From: Paraglaciecola psychrophila 170
GTDB taxonomy: Bacteria; Pseudomonadota; Gammaproteobacteria; Enterobacterales; Alteromonadaceae
NCBI RefSeq assembly: GCF_000347635.1
Contig: NC_020514.1
Span: 310,001-374,000, forward strand
Direction: 5' to 3'
Length of the DNA stretch: 64,000 nt
Each line of letters opens with the position of its first letter. Positions within the stretch are counted from its first letter, which is position 1. The notes under the pieces are model-generated. The model was not told the DNA's origin. It saw only the letters and a program-made list of their open reading frames with translations, and did no database searches. This document shows, in pieces, positions 38,918 through 48,523 of the stretch. The position numbers and the translations under genes are program-made.

Positions 38918-41900
38918 AAGCGTTATACAACTTAGGCTTGTGACGGTGAGTTATCGATAGATGGTGTTTTTTACGTTTGAAAACTTTTCCAAACAGACTA
39001 AACAACCATATAAATCCGGCCTTTAAATCTTCTAGTATCATATACAAACAAGGCACCAATATCAGAGTCACAAATGTGGCGTAAAGTACCGCAAAACCTA
39101 GAGCTACTGCCATTGGTATAACAATTTTAGCTTGGGTGCTGGTTTCAAACATGATGGGTAAAACACCCACAAATGTAGTAATTGAGGTTAACGTGATAGC
39201 CCTAAAACGAGCGCAGCCAGCTTCTGTAACGGCAGCTAATATAGCATGCCCCTGTTTTCTTCTTTGATTAACAAAGTCTGTCATCACTAAACTGTCGTTA
39301 ATGACTACCCCTGCCGCTGCAATCAATCCAAACAGAGACAATAGGCTTAGATCTATGCCGAAGATAAAATGTCCCCATATCGCCCCAGTTAAACTAAAAG
39401 GGATGACCGACATAATGATTAACGGTTGACCATAACTTTTTAAGGGTATGGCCAGTAATATATAGATCAACAGCAAGCCGGCAATCAAGAATGTGACAAA
39501 CTCACTTTCTTGAGCTTGTTCTTCTTCAATAGAACCGCCTAATTCAGATTTTACTCCGGGGAAATTAGATTTTAGTTGTGGCAACAGGTTTTCTTCTACT
39601 TGTTTAATGACGATATTAGGCTCAACAATTTCTTCGTCAATAGACCCATAGACATAAACACTTCTAAACCCTTCTTCTCGGCGAATAAAGTTAATTCCTG
39701 GCGTTTCAGTTAATGTAACAACGTCTCCAAGCATGACTTCTTGACCATTTGGAGTGGTAATAACGGCGTATTTTAGTTCTGCAAAACGTTCACGAGTAAG
39801 TTTAGGGTAACGCACCATCACCCGTACTTCTTCTCCATCACGGATAACCCTTTGTGCTTCACCACCAAAAAAGCTGGCACCCACTTGGTTGGCGATATTA
39901 GTCAGATCTAACCCTAAGTCGTAGGCAACCGGTAGTAAATCAATCTGGATCTCTTTACTGGCCGGATCGATGCTCGAACTGATGTCAAACAACCCTTTTT
40001 GTTGTTGCAACATTGAGATGAATTCACGTCCCGCGGCATTGAGTAACTGAATATCTGCGCCATACAACATGAAACCAAATTCACCTCCATCACCGCCACC
40101 ACCCATGAGGTTATCTTGAATCGTAATAGACTTCATACCTGGAATAACAGGCATATCTGCGCGCCATCTTCTGGCTAACTCAAACGCATCAAAGTGTCGA
40201 TTTTCTTCGTCTACTAAGGGCACTAAAATTCGCCCTGCAGTACGACCCCGATTGAACACCATGATATCTTTCATCATGCTGCTACCATATTCATCAACAA
40301 TACTTTTATCCACTGCATAAACCATATTTTCTATGGTCTTAAGCGCATCTAAAGTAGTCTCGTCTGAGACATTTTCATTCATCTCAATATTAATGCCGGG
40401 AAAATCATGAGCCACTTTAGGTGTCATAACTGTTCTGACGTAATCCCCTTGAATTAAACCAGTACTCAATGCCAAAATTGCTATAAAAGTGGCAAATACG
40501 AACCAGCGCCATTCAATACAACGAGTGATAAAGTTTTTGTAAGGGCCGTTTACAAAACCAAAGAAACGTTTATTAAATCGTGCACGCCAACTCGTTTCTT
40601 TGATAGGAGTAAATTTCATGTGAGCCAAGTGGGCAGGTAAAATCCACTTAGATTCGATCAAACTAAAGACCAAACATAAAATTACTATTATTGAGATATT
40701 AGTAAAAAATGCAGCTTGTGGACCTGATGCAAATAACGTCGGAGCAAATACAGCAATGGTGGTTAACACTCCAAATGTTGCAGGTGTAGCAACTTTTTTA
40801 GCGCCTCGTACGACACTTTCTACGCCGCCACCTTTTTCTTCGATCTCAGTGTAAGCTGCTTCACCTATCACAATTGCATCGTCAACTACTATGCCTAGTA
40901 CCATTATAAAGGCGAACAAGGACAAAACATTAATGGTCATACCGAATACTGGCATCATCATTATCGCGCCCAAGAAACACACGGGTAAGCCTAGCATTAC
41001 CCAAAACGCTAATCTGAAACGTAAAAATATCGTTAGCATCAAGGCAACTAAAAGTGCTCCTTGAAACAGGTTTTTGAGCATCATGTCCAGACGTGAGTTT
41101 AAATAGAATGTCATGTCTACTAGGATTTTAAGTTCTAACCCTTGGGGCAAGGTTTTGTTGCGTGCCTCTACGTAAGTTTGTACTGATTCGGCAATGGGAA
41201 TTGTGCTCTGATCTTTGGTCGCTTTGACACTAAAAGACAAGGCATTTACGCCAGAATATTTGAAATAACGCTCACCTTCAGTAAAGCCGTCTTGTATTTC
41301 TGCTACGTCCTCAAGTAATACTTTTCCACCATTGTCGCCAATTTTGACGGGTATCTTTCTGAACTCATCGCCATTGTAGAGTTGGTTTTCAACTCTTATC
41401 GCAACAATACCCGACTCTGTACGTAACTGTCCGGCGGAGATATCGGTAGAGAATCGCCTGATCGCTTGGGTAACGTCGGCAATAGACAAGTTATATTTTC
41501 GTAATGTTTCTGGTTTAATTTCTATGGCTATTTCATCATCTGGAGCTTCTAGTTCAACCAAAGATACATTTTGCAATGCCATTAATTCATCTTCAACTTG
41601 CTGAGCAATGGGTTTTAACTCGCTGATGGGTATGTCACCCACTAGTGCCATCTCAATCACGTCTTGCTGAAATTCAATTTGGGATATATTTGGTGGTTCC
41701 ATATCAGCAGGAAAGGTAGCAATACTATCTATTCTAGCTTTCACTTTATCTAACACCTCAGACAAATTTTTGTCTGGGTCTATCTCCAAGGTAATTGAGC
41801 CGCTCCCGCGTCGGGCACGGGAAGTGCTTTCTTTAATTTCAGTGATATCTTTGAGTGCTTCTTCCATTTTAATGATAATGCTTTGTTCAATCTCTTGGGG

Positions 41901-42125
41901 AGAAGCCCCCCTATAAACGGCACTAACATTGATGTAATTAATTTCAATATTGGGAAACATTTGCCTTTGTATGGTTTTATAATTCCACAGACCCATAACG
42001 ATGATAAACATCATCATTAAGTTGGCTGCAACAGAATTGTTGGCAAAAAAAGCAATTAAGCCTGTTTGTTTAGGCTCGGGCGTTTGTGACCCGGTAGTTA
42101 GAGTGCCTGGATTCTCAGTAGACAT
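38916..42125 (-). CDS. RND efflux pump inner-membrane permease
   Basis: A 1069-aa AcrB/MexB-superfamily transporter powered by the proton gradient. TM1 is near residues 30-50 (NLMMMFIIVMGLW). The proton-relay Asp pair is in MVLGIVVDDAIVIGEAAYTE (near residue 413). Large periplasmic loops follow TM1 and TM7, and the second half ends with five clustered TM segments (LLLIYILLAIPLKSYGQPLII). The membrane-fusion partner lies ten bases upstream in the same operon. The outer-membrane channel is not encoded here. The substrate is unknown. Confidence 0.95.
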   Translation of the reverse strand: MSTENPGTLTTGSQTPEPKQTGLIAFFANNSVAANLMMMFIIVMGLWNYKTIQRQMFPNIEINYINVSAVYRGASPQEIEQSIIIKMEEALKDITEIKESTSRARRGSGSITLEIDPDKNLSEVLDKVKARIDSIATFPADMEPPNISQIEFQQDVIEMALVGDIPISELKPIAQQVEDELMALQNVSLVELEAPDDEIAIEIKPETLRKYNLSIADVTQAIRRFSTDISAGQLRTESGIVAIRVENQLYNGDEFRKIPVKIGDNGGKVLLEDVAEIQDGFTEGERYFKYSGVNALSFSVKATKDQSTIPIAESVQTYVEARNKTLPQGLELKILVDMTFYLNSRLDMMLKNLFQGALLVALMLTIFLRFRLAFWVMLGLPVCFLGAIMMMPVFGMTINVLSLFAFIMVLGIVVDDAIVIGEAAYTEIEEKGGGVESVVRGAKKVATPATFGVLTTIAVFAPTLFASGPQAAFFTNISIIVILCLVFSLIESKWILPAHLAHMKFTPIKETSWRARFNKRFFGFVNGPYKNFITRCIEWRWFVFATFIAILALSTGLIQGDYVRTVMTPKVAHDFPGINIEMNENVSDETTLDALKTIENMVYAVDKSIVDEYGSSMMKDIMVFNRGRTAGRILVPLVDEENRHFDAFELARRWRADMPVIPGMKSITIQDNLMGGGGDGGEFGFMLYGADIQLLNAAGREFISMLQQQKGLFDISSSIDPASKEIQIDLLPVAYDLGLDLTNIANQVGASFFGGEAQRVIRDGEEVRVMVRYPKLTRERFAELKYAVITTPNGQEVMLGDVVTLTETPGINFIRREEGFRSVYVYGSIDEEIVEPNIVIKQVEENLLPQLKSNFPGVKSELGGSIEEEQAQESEFVTFLIAGLLLIYILLAIPLKSYGQPLIIMSVIPFSLTGAIWGHFIFGIDLSLLSLFGLIAAAGVVINDSLVMTDFVNQRRKQGHAILAAVTEAGCARFRAITLTSITTFVGVLPIMFETSTQAKIVIPMAVALGFAVLYATFVTLILVPCLYMILEDLKAGFIWLFSLFGKVFKRKKHHLSITHRHKPKLYNA

Positions 42126-42135
42126 GGTGTTGCCC

Positions 42136-43284
42136 TTATAATGATTTCTGAACGACTAAGTCTTCTTTAGGCTCGGCAATTTTAACTTTCATGCCTTTCT
42201 GAGGATACTCAGGCAAAGTAGTCACTAACTTATCTTGATTTTGTAGACCTTCGCTGATCAAAAAATACGCATCTTCTTCACGTAAAATTTCAACTCGTTG
42301 AGGCTGCATCTGTTGTTCTTCGTCTAATAACCAGATAATGCGGTTATTCACTAGTTCTTGGGGTAATCGATAAACCTGATTTAGCGTTCTTCCGGCAAAA
42401 CTCACTTCCACATAATGGCCAAATTTTAATGCTGGAAGAGAAGACTTTAAACCGTAAGGGTCTTCTATTCTCACTACCAACTGACTCATGCGTGTACTTT
42501 TGTCAATAATGCCCAGATCACGGGTAACCATACCCTTGCGTACAATAGGGTTGTAACCTTTGGTACTGATAGTGGCTGGTTGCTGGGTAATGTCGCTGGG
42601 TAAAAACTCTCTGTCGAAGCCAGCAATAGGGAAGGATACTTCTGCAGATTCAATATTATACAGCTCACCTACTTGGGAACCCTGATTAACGTATTGCCCA
42701 ACGCCTAGCTCACGACTAACCACTAAGGCATCATAAGGGGCTTTAATCGCACAATTATCTAAATCGCGTTGTGCGATTTTAAATCTCGCTTGAGCTGATT
42801 TTATGGATGCTTGGGCGCTTAGCATTTGTGGTTTACGTAAATACAAGTCAGAGACTTTACTTCCTTTTGCTTCACGTTCGGCTACTTCTGCTCTGGCTTG
42901 TTCTTCAATTAGACTTGCTCTAGCTAAGCTAAGGTCAGCTTCGGCCTGTAATAAAGCGGCTTCATAAGTGTCCATCTCAATAGTAAACAGGGTGTCACCA
43001 CGCAACACTAAACCACCTGGTACAAAGTTAGGATGCCAAGTGAGTACTTCGCCTGATACCTGAGCTGAAACCATGGTACTTTCTAGAGGTTTTACCTCTC
43101 CGTAACTGGTTATTCTAACTTGATAATCTTCTGCTATGGCTGTTTCAATTTTTACCGTGGGGCGCACGTCTACTGGCTCATTATCATCATCCTTATCGCC
43201 GGAAGCCTTTATAGCAGTCATGCCGCCAACACCAATCGCCAGTATTACTAAGGGTAATATTCCTTTAAACCACTTTTGTTTCAT
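42136..43284 (-). CDS. RND efflux periplasmic adaptor (membrane-fusion protein)
   Basis: A 382-aa adaptor linking the inner-membrane RND permease to an outer-membrane channel. I chose ATG 43284 because the protein then opens with a normal signal anchor (MKQKWFKGILPLVILAIGVGG); an in-frame ATG 177 bases upstream would add an unlikely leader. Lipoyl halves flank a helical hairpin: VSAQVSGEVLTWHPNFVPGG, a coiled coil rich in Ala and Glu (~110-190), then CAIKAPYDALVVSRELGVGQYV. It is transcribed with the permease, ten bases apart. Confidence 0.92.
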   Translation of the reverse strand: MKQKWFKGILPLVILAIGVGGMTAIKASGDKDDDNEPVDVRPTVKIETAIAEDYQVRITSYGEVKPLESTMVSAQVSGEVLTWHPNFVPGGLVLRGDTLFTIEMDTYEAALLQAEADLSLARASLIEEQARAEVAEREAKGSKVSDLYLRKPQMLSAQASIKSAQARFKIAQRDLDNCAIKAPYDALVVSRELGVGQYVNQGSQVGELYNIESAEVSFPIAGFDREFLPSDITQQPATISTKGYNPIVRKGMVTRDLGIIDKSTRMSQLVVRIEDPYGLKSSLPALKFGHYVEVSFAGRTLNQVYRLPQELVNNRIIWLLDEEQQMQPQRVEILREEDAYFLISEGLQNQDKLVTTLPEYPQKGMKVKIAEPKEDLVVQKSL

Positions 43285-43473
43285 TCTGTTTTGCCCTAAC
43301 TGGAATTTTATCAAACCATAGTAACTTACGAGAACCAAGATACATAAGTTGATTTGTAAAAATGTGTGATTTTTATCCCGATGTTTGATGAAAGTTGCAC
43401 GAGCTGTAGTGTAAATAAAGGCTGAATTTATTATAGTGAATGATATTAAATCATCTAACAATCGAAGATACCT

Positions 43474-44334
43474 ATGAAACGTTGTGCCTTTTTATCCATG
43501 GACAGTCTTGAAGACTTCTTTGCTTACGATCACATGTTATTTGAACCGTTAAAAGCAGCTGGTTGGTTAGCCGAAGAAGTATCTTGGCGAAAAACGGATG
43601 TTGATTGGAATGTCTACGATGTGGTGGTGATCCGCACAAGCTGGGATTATCAGGATGATATCGAGGGATTTATGGCATGTTTACAACGTATTGAAGCTTC
43701 CTCAGCTCTATTGCAAAACAGCTTAAAAATTGTCGAATGGAATATTAGTAAAAATTACTTAAAAGATTTACAAAGCCAAGGTATAAATATTGTGCCTACG
43801 CTTTGGTTTAACACGTTTGTTTTGGCTGAATTACAGCTTGGTTTTAGTCATTTTGATACACCAGAAATAGTCATAAAACCTTTAGTGAGTGCCAACTCAG
43901 ATCATACTTATCGATTGACGTCAGAAAACCTCAAACAGCAAGCTGACCAGCTAAAGGCCGTTTTTGCTGCGCGTGAATTTATGCTGCAGCCTTTCTTGAA
44001 TGCGATTGTAGATGAAGGTGAATACTCACTTTTTTATTTTGCTGGGCAATATAGCCACAGCATTTTAAAACAACCAGAATCAGGTGATTTCAGAGTACAA
44101 GAAGAGCATGGAGGGCAGCTCAAATCGATTCAACCATGTGAAGAGATGCTGACCACTGCAAGACACTGTTTAGCGGCTTTGCCAGCTGATGTGTTATATG
44201 CACGGGTAGATTTGGTGCGCTATAAAAATGAATTTGCTGTCATAGAAATAGAGTTAATCGAGCCATCGTTATATTTCAATATGGACGCTGAGTCCCCGCA
44301 ACGATTTGTCGATGCTTTTATAGAAATGTGTTGA
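43474..44334 (+). CDS. ATP-grasp-fold protein
   Basis: A 286-aa protein resembling the RimK/glutathione-synthetase ATP-grasp group. An N-terminal Rossmann-like region (YDVVVIRTSWDYQDDIEGF) precedes the ATP-grasp part with EIVIKPLVSANSDHTYRL, FMLQPFLNAIVDEGEYSLFYF and the metal-binding end ARVDLVRYKNEFAVIEIELIEPSLYF. Family members ligate a carboxylate to an amine or thiol with ATP, but neither substrate nor pathway can be read here. It is divergent from the RND operon. Confidence 0.8.
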   Translation: MKRCAFLSMDSLEDFFAYDHMLFEPLKAAGWLAEEVSWRKTDVDWNVYDVVVIRTSWDYQDDIEGFMACLQRIEASSALLQNSLKIVEWNISKNYLKDLQSQGINIVPTLWFNTFVLAELQLGFSHFDTPEIVIKPLVSANSDHTYRLTSENLKQQADQLKAVFAAREFMLQPFLNAIVDEGEYSLFYFAGQYSHSILKQPESGDFRVQEEHGGQLKSIQPCEEMLTTARHCLAALPADVLYARVDLVRYKNEFAVIEIELIEPSLYFNMDAESPQRFVDAFIEMC

Positions 44335-44404
44335 TTTGTTATGGATAGATATCAATTAAGAACAACTTGTTTTTGTTAATTAAATTGACATGGAGGAGTG
44401 TCTG

Positions 44405-44449
44405 TTGGCGCTAGAGTTAAAAGATGTCAGCTTGCTGGTGGAAGAGTAG
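44405..44449 (+). pseudogene. N-terminal stub of an ABC transporter ATPase
   Basis: A strong ribosome binding site GGAGGAG (44392-44398) precedes a TTG start at six bases. The frame reads LALELKDVSLLVEE and then stops at 44447. This is the usual opening of UgpC/GlpS-type sugar ABC ATPases (MALELKDVS...). Only the first 14 codons remain, and within about 20 bases the tail of a sugar-binding protein follows. Confidence 0.7.
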
Positions 44450-44470
44450 TGTAATCTCTAAGACGTTTGA

Positions 44471-44782
44471 CTCGGGTTTGAAGCTGGGTCGTTCAACGTG
44501 CCAGATCACCCCAAACCTGCATAACTATGGTGGAAGTATATTTCTGACGTTGCTAGTGGCGAGAGTTCAGAGCAAAAAGCGTTAGACGGACTAGCAGTTG
44601 CCCAAGATAAGGTGATGCAACAATTAGAACGGGCCAATGTACAAGGAGAGTGTGGACCTAAATTAAATAAACCAAGAGATCTCGAATATTGGTTAGCGCA
44701 ACTTGGTTCGCCAAAAGTTAAATTAGCCAATGAAAAGCCTCAAGGCCAGATGGTTGCCTATGCTCAACTTTTAAAAAGTTAA
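44471..44782 (+). pseudogene. C-terminal fragment of a sugar/glycerol ABC binding protein
   Basis: One frame, interrupted by a single TAA at 44522 (probably from GAA), reads LGFEAGSFNVPDHPKPA, then LWWKYISDVASGESSEQKAL, and later GECGPKLNKPRDLEYWLAQ and KVKLANEKPQGQMVAY to the stop at 44782. This is the recognisable C terminus of family-1 carbohydrate-binding proteins of the GlpV type. The N-terminal three quarters of the gene are gone. Confidence 0.85.
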
Positions 44783-44876
44783 AAGGGAGAGTAACTGTTG
44801 TATTTACCTGACTCTAAGAAAAAAAACATGTTGATGCTCTGATAGCAATAAAATAGAGCAGGTAAACCAATTATTA

Positions 44877-45449
44877 TTAGCTGGGGTTCATCGCTATAAA
44901 CTTAAGTGCTACGCCATTGTTACACCAACGTTTGCCGGTGGGCTTAGGCCCATCATCGAACACATGGCCCTGATGTCCACCACAGCGGACACAATGATAT
45001 TCGGTACGTGGCCAAATCATTTTATAATCTGTTTTGGTCTCCAAATGTCCAGGTATGTGAGTGATAAAACTCGGCCATCCTGTACCGCTTTCAAACTTCA
45101 TCTCTGACGTAAATAATGGTAAATCACAACCTTCACAGGCATATATGCCCTTGTCATGCTGTTGATTTAGGGCGGATGAGCCAGGGCGCTCTGTTTGCTC
45201 ATCTCGCAGCACCTTAAAGGCAGCTGAACTAAGACGTTGTTGCCATTCTTGCTCACTCAATTTAATAGGTGTTAACACTAAGCTACCACTGTAGCCCTTA
45301 GGTAATAACTCGCGCCATTCCTGCTCTACTGAAAGCGCAGTTTTGGTTTTTTTGAACGTGGGCTCAGCAAAAACCGAAAACATGGTGCTACCTAATCCTA
45401 GGCTAGCGGTGACTGCAATGGTTGACGTGATAAATTTTCTACGGTTCAT
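44877..45449 (-). CDS. msrB: Peptide-methionine (R)-S-oxide reductase, Tat-exported
   Basis: Repairs oxidised methionine (R-sulfoxide) in proteins. The start at 45449 has GAGG upstream and gives 190 aa opening with a twin-arginine signal (MNRRKFITSTIAVTASLGLG), so the enzyme acts in the periplasm. Two CxxC zinc motifs (YACEGCDLPLF, HCVRCGGHQGHVFDDGP), the core FESGTGWPSF and the catalytic Cys in RWCNNGVALKF are present. An in-frame ATG 24 bases upstream would place extra residues before the Tat motif. Confidence 0.93.
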   Translation of the reverse strand: MNRRKFITSTIAVTASLGLGSTMFSVFAEPTFKKTKTALSVEQEWRELLPKGYSGSLVLTPIKLSEQEWQQRLSSAAFKVLRDEQTERPGSSALNQQHDKGIYACEGCDLPLFTSEMKFESGTGWPSFITHIPGHLETKTDYKMIWPRTEYHCVRCGGHQGHVFDDGPKPTGKRWCNNGVALKFIAMNPS

Positions 45450-45853
45450 AAGGCGCCTCTTTTTGTAACTCATAAGTAACTAGACCGTAAATTGCAGTAT
45501 TTATTTCTAAATAAAAGTAGAAATAAAATATCCGAGCCAAATAAAGGTTCAGGATCAATTTGAGTAAGTTGCGCTCTAGTTTAGATTGTAATTAATATAA
45601 ATTTGTACGAAACGACTTAAAAACATGTTCAAAATTTTATTGTCGCTTATGACTTGCGTGATAGATGCCGTAATTCAGTTTTCGGACTAGAATGACAATA
45701 TAGTCGCGAATTCCCCAATGTTTTTAAGTGCGAACGAGCGCATTGTCTCACTGCCTGTCCACCAAACATAATTACCAAGCCACCCATAACAATTTGACTA
45801 ATTATCAAGACAAGCTAGGCTTTGATTAGGAAATAAATCAAAGGATTGATGTC
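45450..45853. other. Intergenic region, nothing recognised
   Basis: About 400 AT-rich bases between msrB and the REP-type transposase. I looked for REP-like palindromes that the transposase might mobilise and found none that is clear. Confidence 0.45.
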
Positions 45854-46834
45854 GTGGCTCAACCTCGTAGCAGTCAAATTAGTTTATTGGATACCCCTTA
45901 TTATCATTGTGTTTCCCGCTGCGTAAGGCGCTCTTTTTTGTGCGGTATAGATAATTATTCAGGGCAAAGCTATGAACATCGCCGCGGCTGGGTTGAAAAA
46001 CGATTGTTATTTTTATCGTCCGTGTTTGCCATAGATTTGTGTGCCTATGCGGTGATGAGTAATCACGTACATGTGGTGTTACATGTGGATGTGAAACAAA
46101 CCCAAGTGTGGTCAGACTATGACGTTGTTCAGCGTTGGCATCGCTTACACAAAGGTACATTACTCACTCAAATGTTTGCTCGAGGAGACACGATAGGCAG
46201 AGGTCAAAGATTAACCTTAGATAACACTATCACCGAGTATCGCAGACGTTTACATGACATTAGCTGGCTGATGCGAAATCTAAATGAGTACATTGCCCGG
46301 CGGGCCAACAAAGAGGATGAATGTACGGGCAGGTTCTGGGAAGGACGATTTAAATCACAAGCGTTGTTAGATGAAGCTGCATTATTGTCCTGTATGGCTT
46401 ATGTTGACCTTAATCCTATTCGAACCAAAATAGCGAAGACACCAGAAACTTCAAAGCACACCAGCATTAAAAAACGTTTAGAGTCGATAAAACAAAATAC
46501 ACCAACACATTCATTGATGCCCTTTGTGGGTAACGAAAGACAACATATGCCCAAAGGTATCGCCTTTTCCCTCAAAGATTACTGCGAGTTAGTCGACATC
46601 ACAGGCAAGATAATCAGACATGATAAAGCAGGGCATATTGACCATCAAGCGCAACCCATACTCCAAAGACTAGGTATATCAGACGAACAATGGCTCACCC
46701 TGACCACTGAGTTTGAAAAACACTTTTGTTATGCAGCAGGGGCAGAACAATTGATGAATCAGTTTAAAGAGCACACAGGTCATCAACGTATTCGAGGCAT
46801 AGGGAAGGCCAAAACCTTGTTACGCTGCGCTTAA
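45854..46834 (+). CDS. REP-associated tyrosine transposase-like protein (Y1_Tnp)
   Basis: A 326-aa IS200/RAYT-type HUH single-strand transposase. The N terminus QISLLDTPYYHCVSRCVRRSF is the family start. The metal-binding HUH motif is in YAVMSNHVHVVLHVD (near residue 72), and the region with the catalytic Tyr is CMAYVDLNPIRTKIA (near 183), after GRFWEGRFKSQALLDE. It begins at a GTG with AAGGA upstream. It lies alone with no visible IS200 ends, so it is probably a domesticated RAYT. Confidence 0.88.
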   Translation: MAQPRSSQISLLDTPYYHCVSRCVRRSFLCGIDNYSGQSYEHRRGWVEKRLLFLSSVFAIDLCAYAVMSNHVHVVLHVDVKQTQVWSDYDVVQRWHRLHKGTLLTQMFARGDTIGRGQRLTLDNTITEYRRRLHDISWLMRNLNEYIARRANKEDECTGRFWEGRFKSQALLDEAALLSCMAYVDLNPIRTKIAKTPETSKHTSIKKRLESIKQNTPTHSLMPFVGNERQHMPKGIAFSLKDYCELVDITGKIIRHDKAGHIDHQAQPILQRLGISDEQWLTLTTEFEKHFCYAAGAEQLMNQFKEHTGHQRIRGIGKAKTLLRCA

Positions 46835-47000
46835 CTTCAATTAGCTAGTCAAATTATTACTAATTTGGCACATCTATGTGTGAAAATCCCTTAAAGTCCA
46901 TTTACTCATACAAATGACTAGAAACTTTCGACCTGCTGTATAACTGCTCCATAAATCCATTTATGAACTAAATATCAACTTGGTTTTTTTAGATTTTTAT

Positions 47001-47115
47001 TTAAGTTTATAAGATGGGTGGCTAGATAAATTTTTAAGTTTATAAGATGGGTGGCTAGATAAATTTGTTAGTTTATAAGATGGGTGGCTAGATAAATTTG
47101 TTGCTAGATAAATTT
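47001..47115. repeat. 33-bp tandem repeat, 3.4 copies
   Basis: Copies at 47001-47033, 47034-47066 and 47067-47099 share AAGATGGGTGGCTAGATAAA within a 33-base period, and a partial copy (GCTAGATAAATTT) ends at 47115. The flanking parts of the 46835-47436 stretch hold no gene I recognise. Confidence 0.93.
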
Positions 47116-47436
47116 GTTCTGAAACAAGATGTACCAGAGCGTACTATCAATATTGCTTTTGGCTCGAAAGTCGCCGTCACTCCGATTTTGATATAGATGA
47201 AAAGTCTGTGCTTGTTCAGGGTGCTGTTCATCTGTGGCGACTTTTTGAATAGTGGGTGGGTAACAGAGGTATTCGAGATCAGAGTATGTTGATGCTTTGT
47301 TCTTAATTTAGGGAGTAACTGCAATTCGCTGATTTTTATTTAATCTATTACTTTAGATTCCTATGTAGACGTTTCATAGGCTCTGAATTTGCAGGTTCCA
47401 TAATTGAGTGCATTTGATTAACGATTTAAAATAGTA

Positions 47437-48410
47437 CATGCCTATGCAGATAACTCAGGACTAAACTGTACTGTATATACAAACACCCTGTATAGGTAAC
47501 CATTACCATGAACATGCCAGAAGCAAGCTTTTTAGCTTGGCAAAAACAGTTTAGTACAGAAGATGATTGCTTAAAATACTTGCAACAAATGAAATGGCCA
47601 AATGGCTTTATTTGCCCTGATTGTGGCAATAACCATAGCTATGAAATTACAAGTCGTCATTTATACGAGTGTACGCAATGTAAAAAGCAGACCTCAGTCA
47701 TGTCAGGAACACTTTTTCACGGCAGCAAAATCACTTTGAACCAGTGGTTTTGGGCTATCTATTCTCTTGGCTCTGATAAGGGAAGTATCTCAGCACTGAG
47801 ACTCAGTAAATTAATAGAAGTCAATTGGCGAACCGCGAGGCTGATTTTAAAGAAACTTAAAACGGCTATGGGGCACAGAGATAGTTTATATCAATTAAGT
47901 GGCACAATAGAGCTAGACGACGCTCTGGTTGGCGGTAGACAAAAAGGCAAACGAGGACGCGGAGCAGCAGGAAAAAAGAATGTGCTGATAGCCTGTGAAA
48001 GTAAGGATAAAAAAGCAGGATTTATCGCAATGGCAGTGGTCGATAGCATTTGTCATTTTAGCGTGAATGAATTCGTCAAGAAACACTTGAAACAAGGCCA
48101 ACAAGTTCATTCTGATGCATTGCCGGCATTGAATATTATAGGTCAAACAGAAAACTATGAGGCAAGAGTAACCCCGGGTTATTTAGTTGATGAATGGTTA
48201 CCGTGGGTACATATAGCCATCGGCAATTTAAAAACGTTTTTGTTAGGTACGTTTCATGGTGTAACCGGAAAATACCTACAAGAATACTTTGATGAGTTCT
48301 GTTATCGGTTCAATCGTCGATTTATCGAAAAACAAATACCTAACCGATTGTTAAACTTAGCAATAATTCACTTACCTGTAAAATCGACCTGAGCCAGGTG
48401 AATAGACATA
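47437..48410 (+). mobile_element. IS1595-family insertion sequence, complete
   Basis: A 974-bp element. The left end (47437-47461, starting CATGCCTATG) and the right end (48386-48410, reverse complement starting TATGTCTATT) align as 25-bp imperfect inverted repeats with 17 identities. The octamer AAATAGTA flanks it on both sides (47429-47436 and 48411-48418), an 8-bp target duplication as expected for IS1595. It carries one transposase gene, apparently intact. The last codons of that gene overlap the right inverted repeat. Confidence 0.9.
47508..48392 (+). CDS. IS1595-family transposase
   Basis: A 294-aa transposase with an N-terminal zinc ribbon (FICPDCGNNHSYE and YECTQCKKQTSV, four Cys) and the ISXO2-like DDE/N catalytic core. 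The first Asp is in GTIELDDALVGG (near residue 145), the second in VHSDALPALN (near 205), and the third acidic position is replaced by Asn in HIAIGNLKTFLLGTFHGV (near 240), as usual in this family. The frame is complete, so the element may be active. Confidence 0.93.
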   Translation: MNMPEASFLAWQKQFSTEDDCLKYLQQMKWPNGFICPDCGNNHSYEITSRHLYECTQCKKQTSVMSGTLFHGSKITLNQWFWAIYSLGSDKGSISALRLSKLIEVNWRTARLILKKLKTAMGHRDSLYQLSGTIELDDALVGGRQKGKRGRGAAGKKNVLIACESKDKKAGFIAMAVVDSICHFSVNEFVKKHLKQGQQVHSDALPALNIIGQTENYEARVTPGYLVDEWLPWVHIAIGNLKTFLLGTFHGVTGKYLQEYFDEFCYRFNRRFIEKQIPNRLLNLAIIHLPVKST

Positions 48411-48523
48411 AAATAGTAAGAGATGTAACCAATTAAATCACCTGAAATTTGGGCCATTTCTGTCTTAATTTCTATCCCAACAAACAGTTCAACTAACCTT
48501 CTAAATCACAAATACAATATTTT

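Noticed and set aside
45854..46834. IS200/IS605 element around the REP-type transposase
   Set aside because: No IS200 end hairpins or accessory tnpB are visible. The protein fits a stand-alone RAYT better.
47001..47115. CRISPR array
   Set aside because: The 33-bp units abut without unique spacers, so this is a simple tandem repeat.
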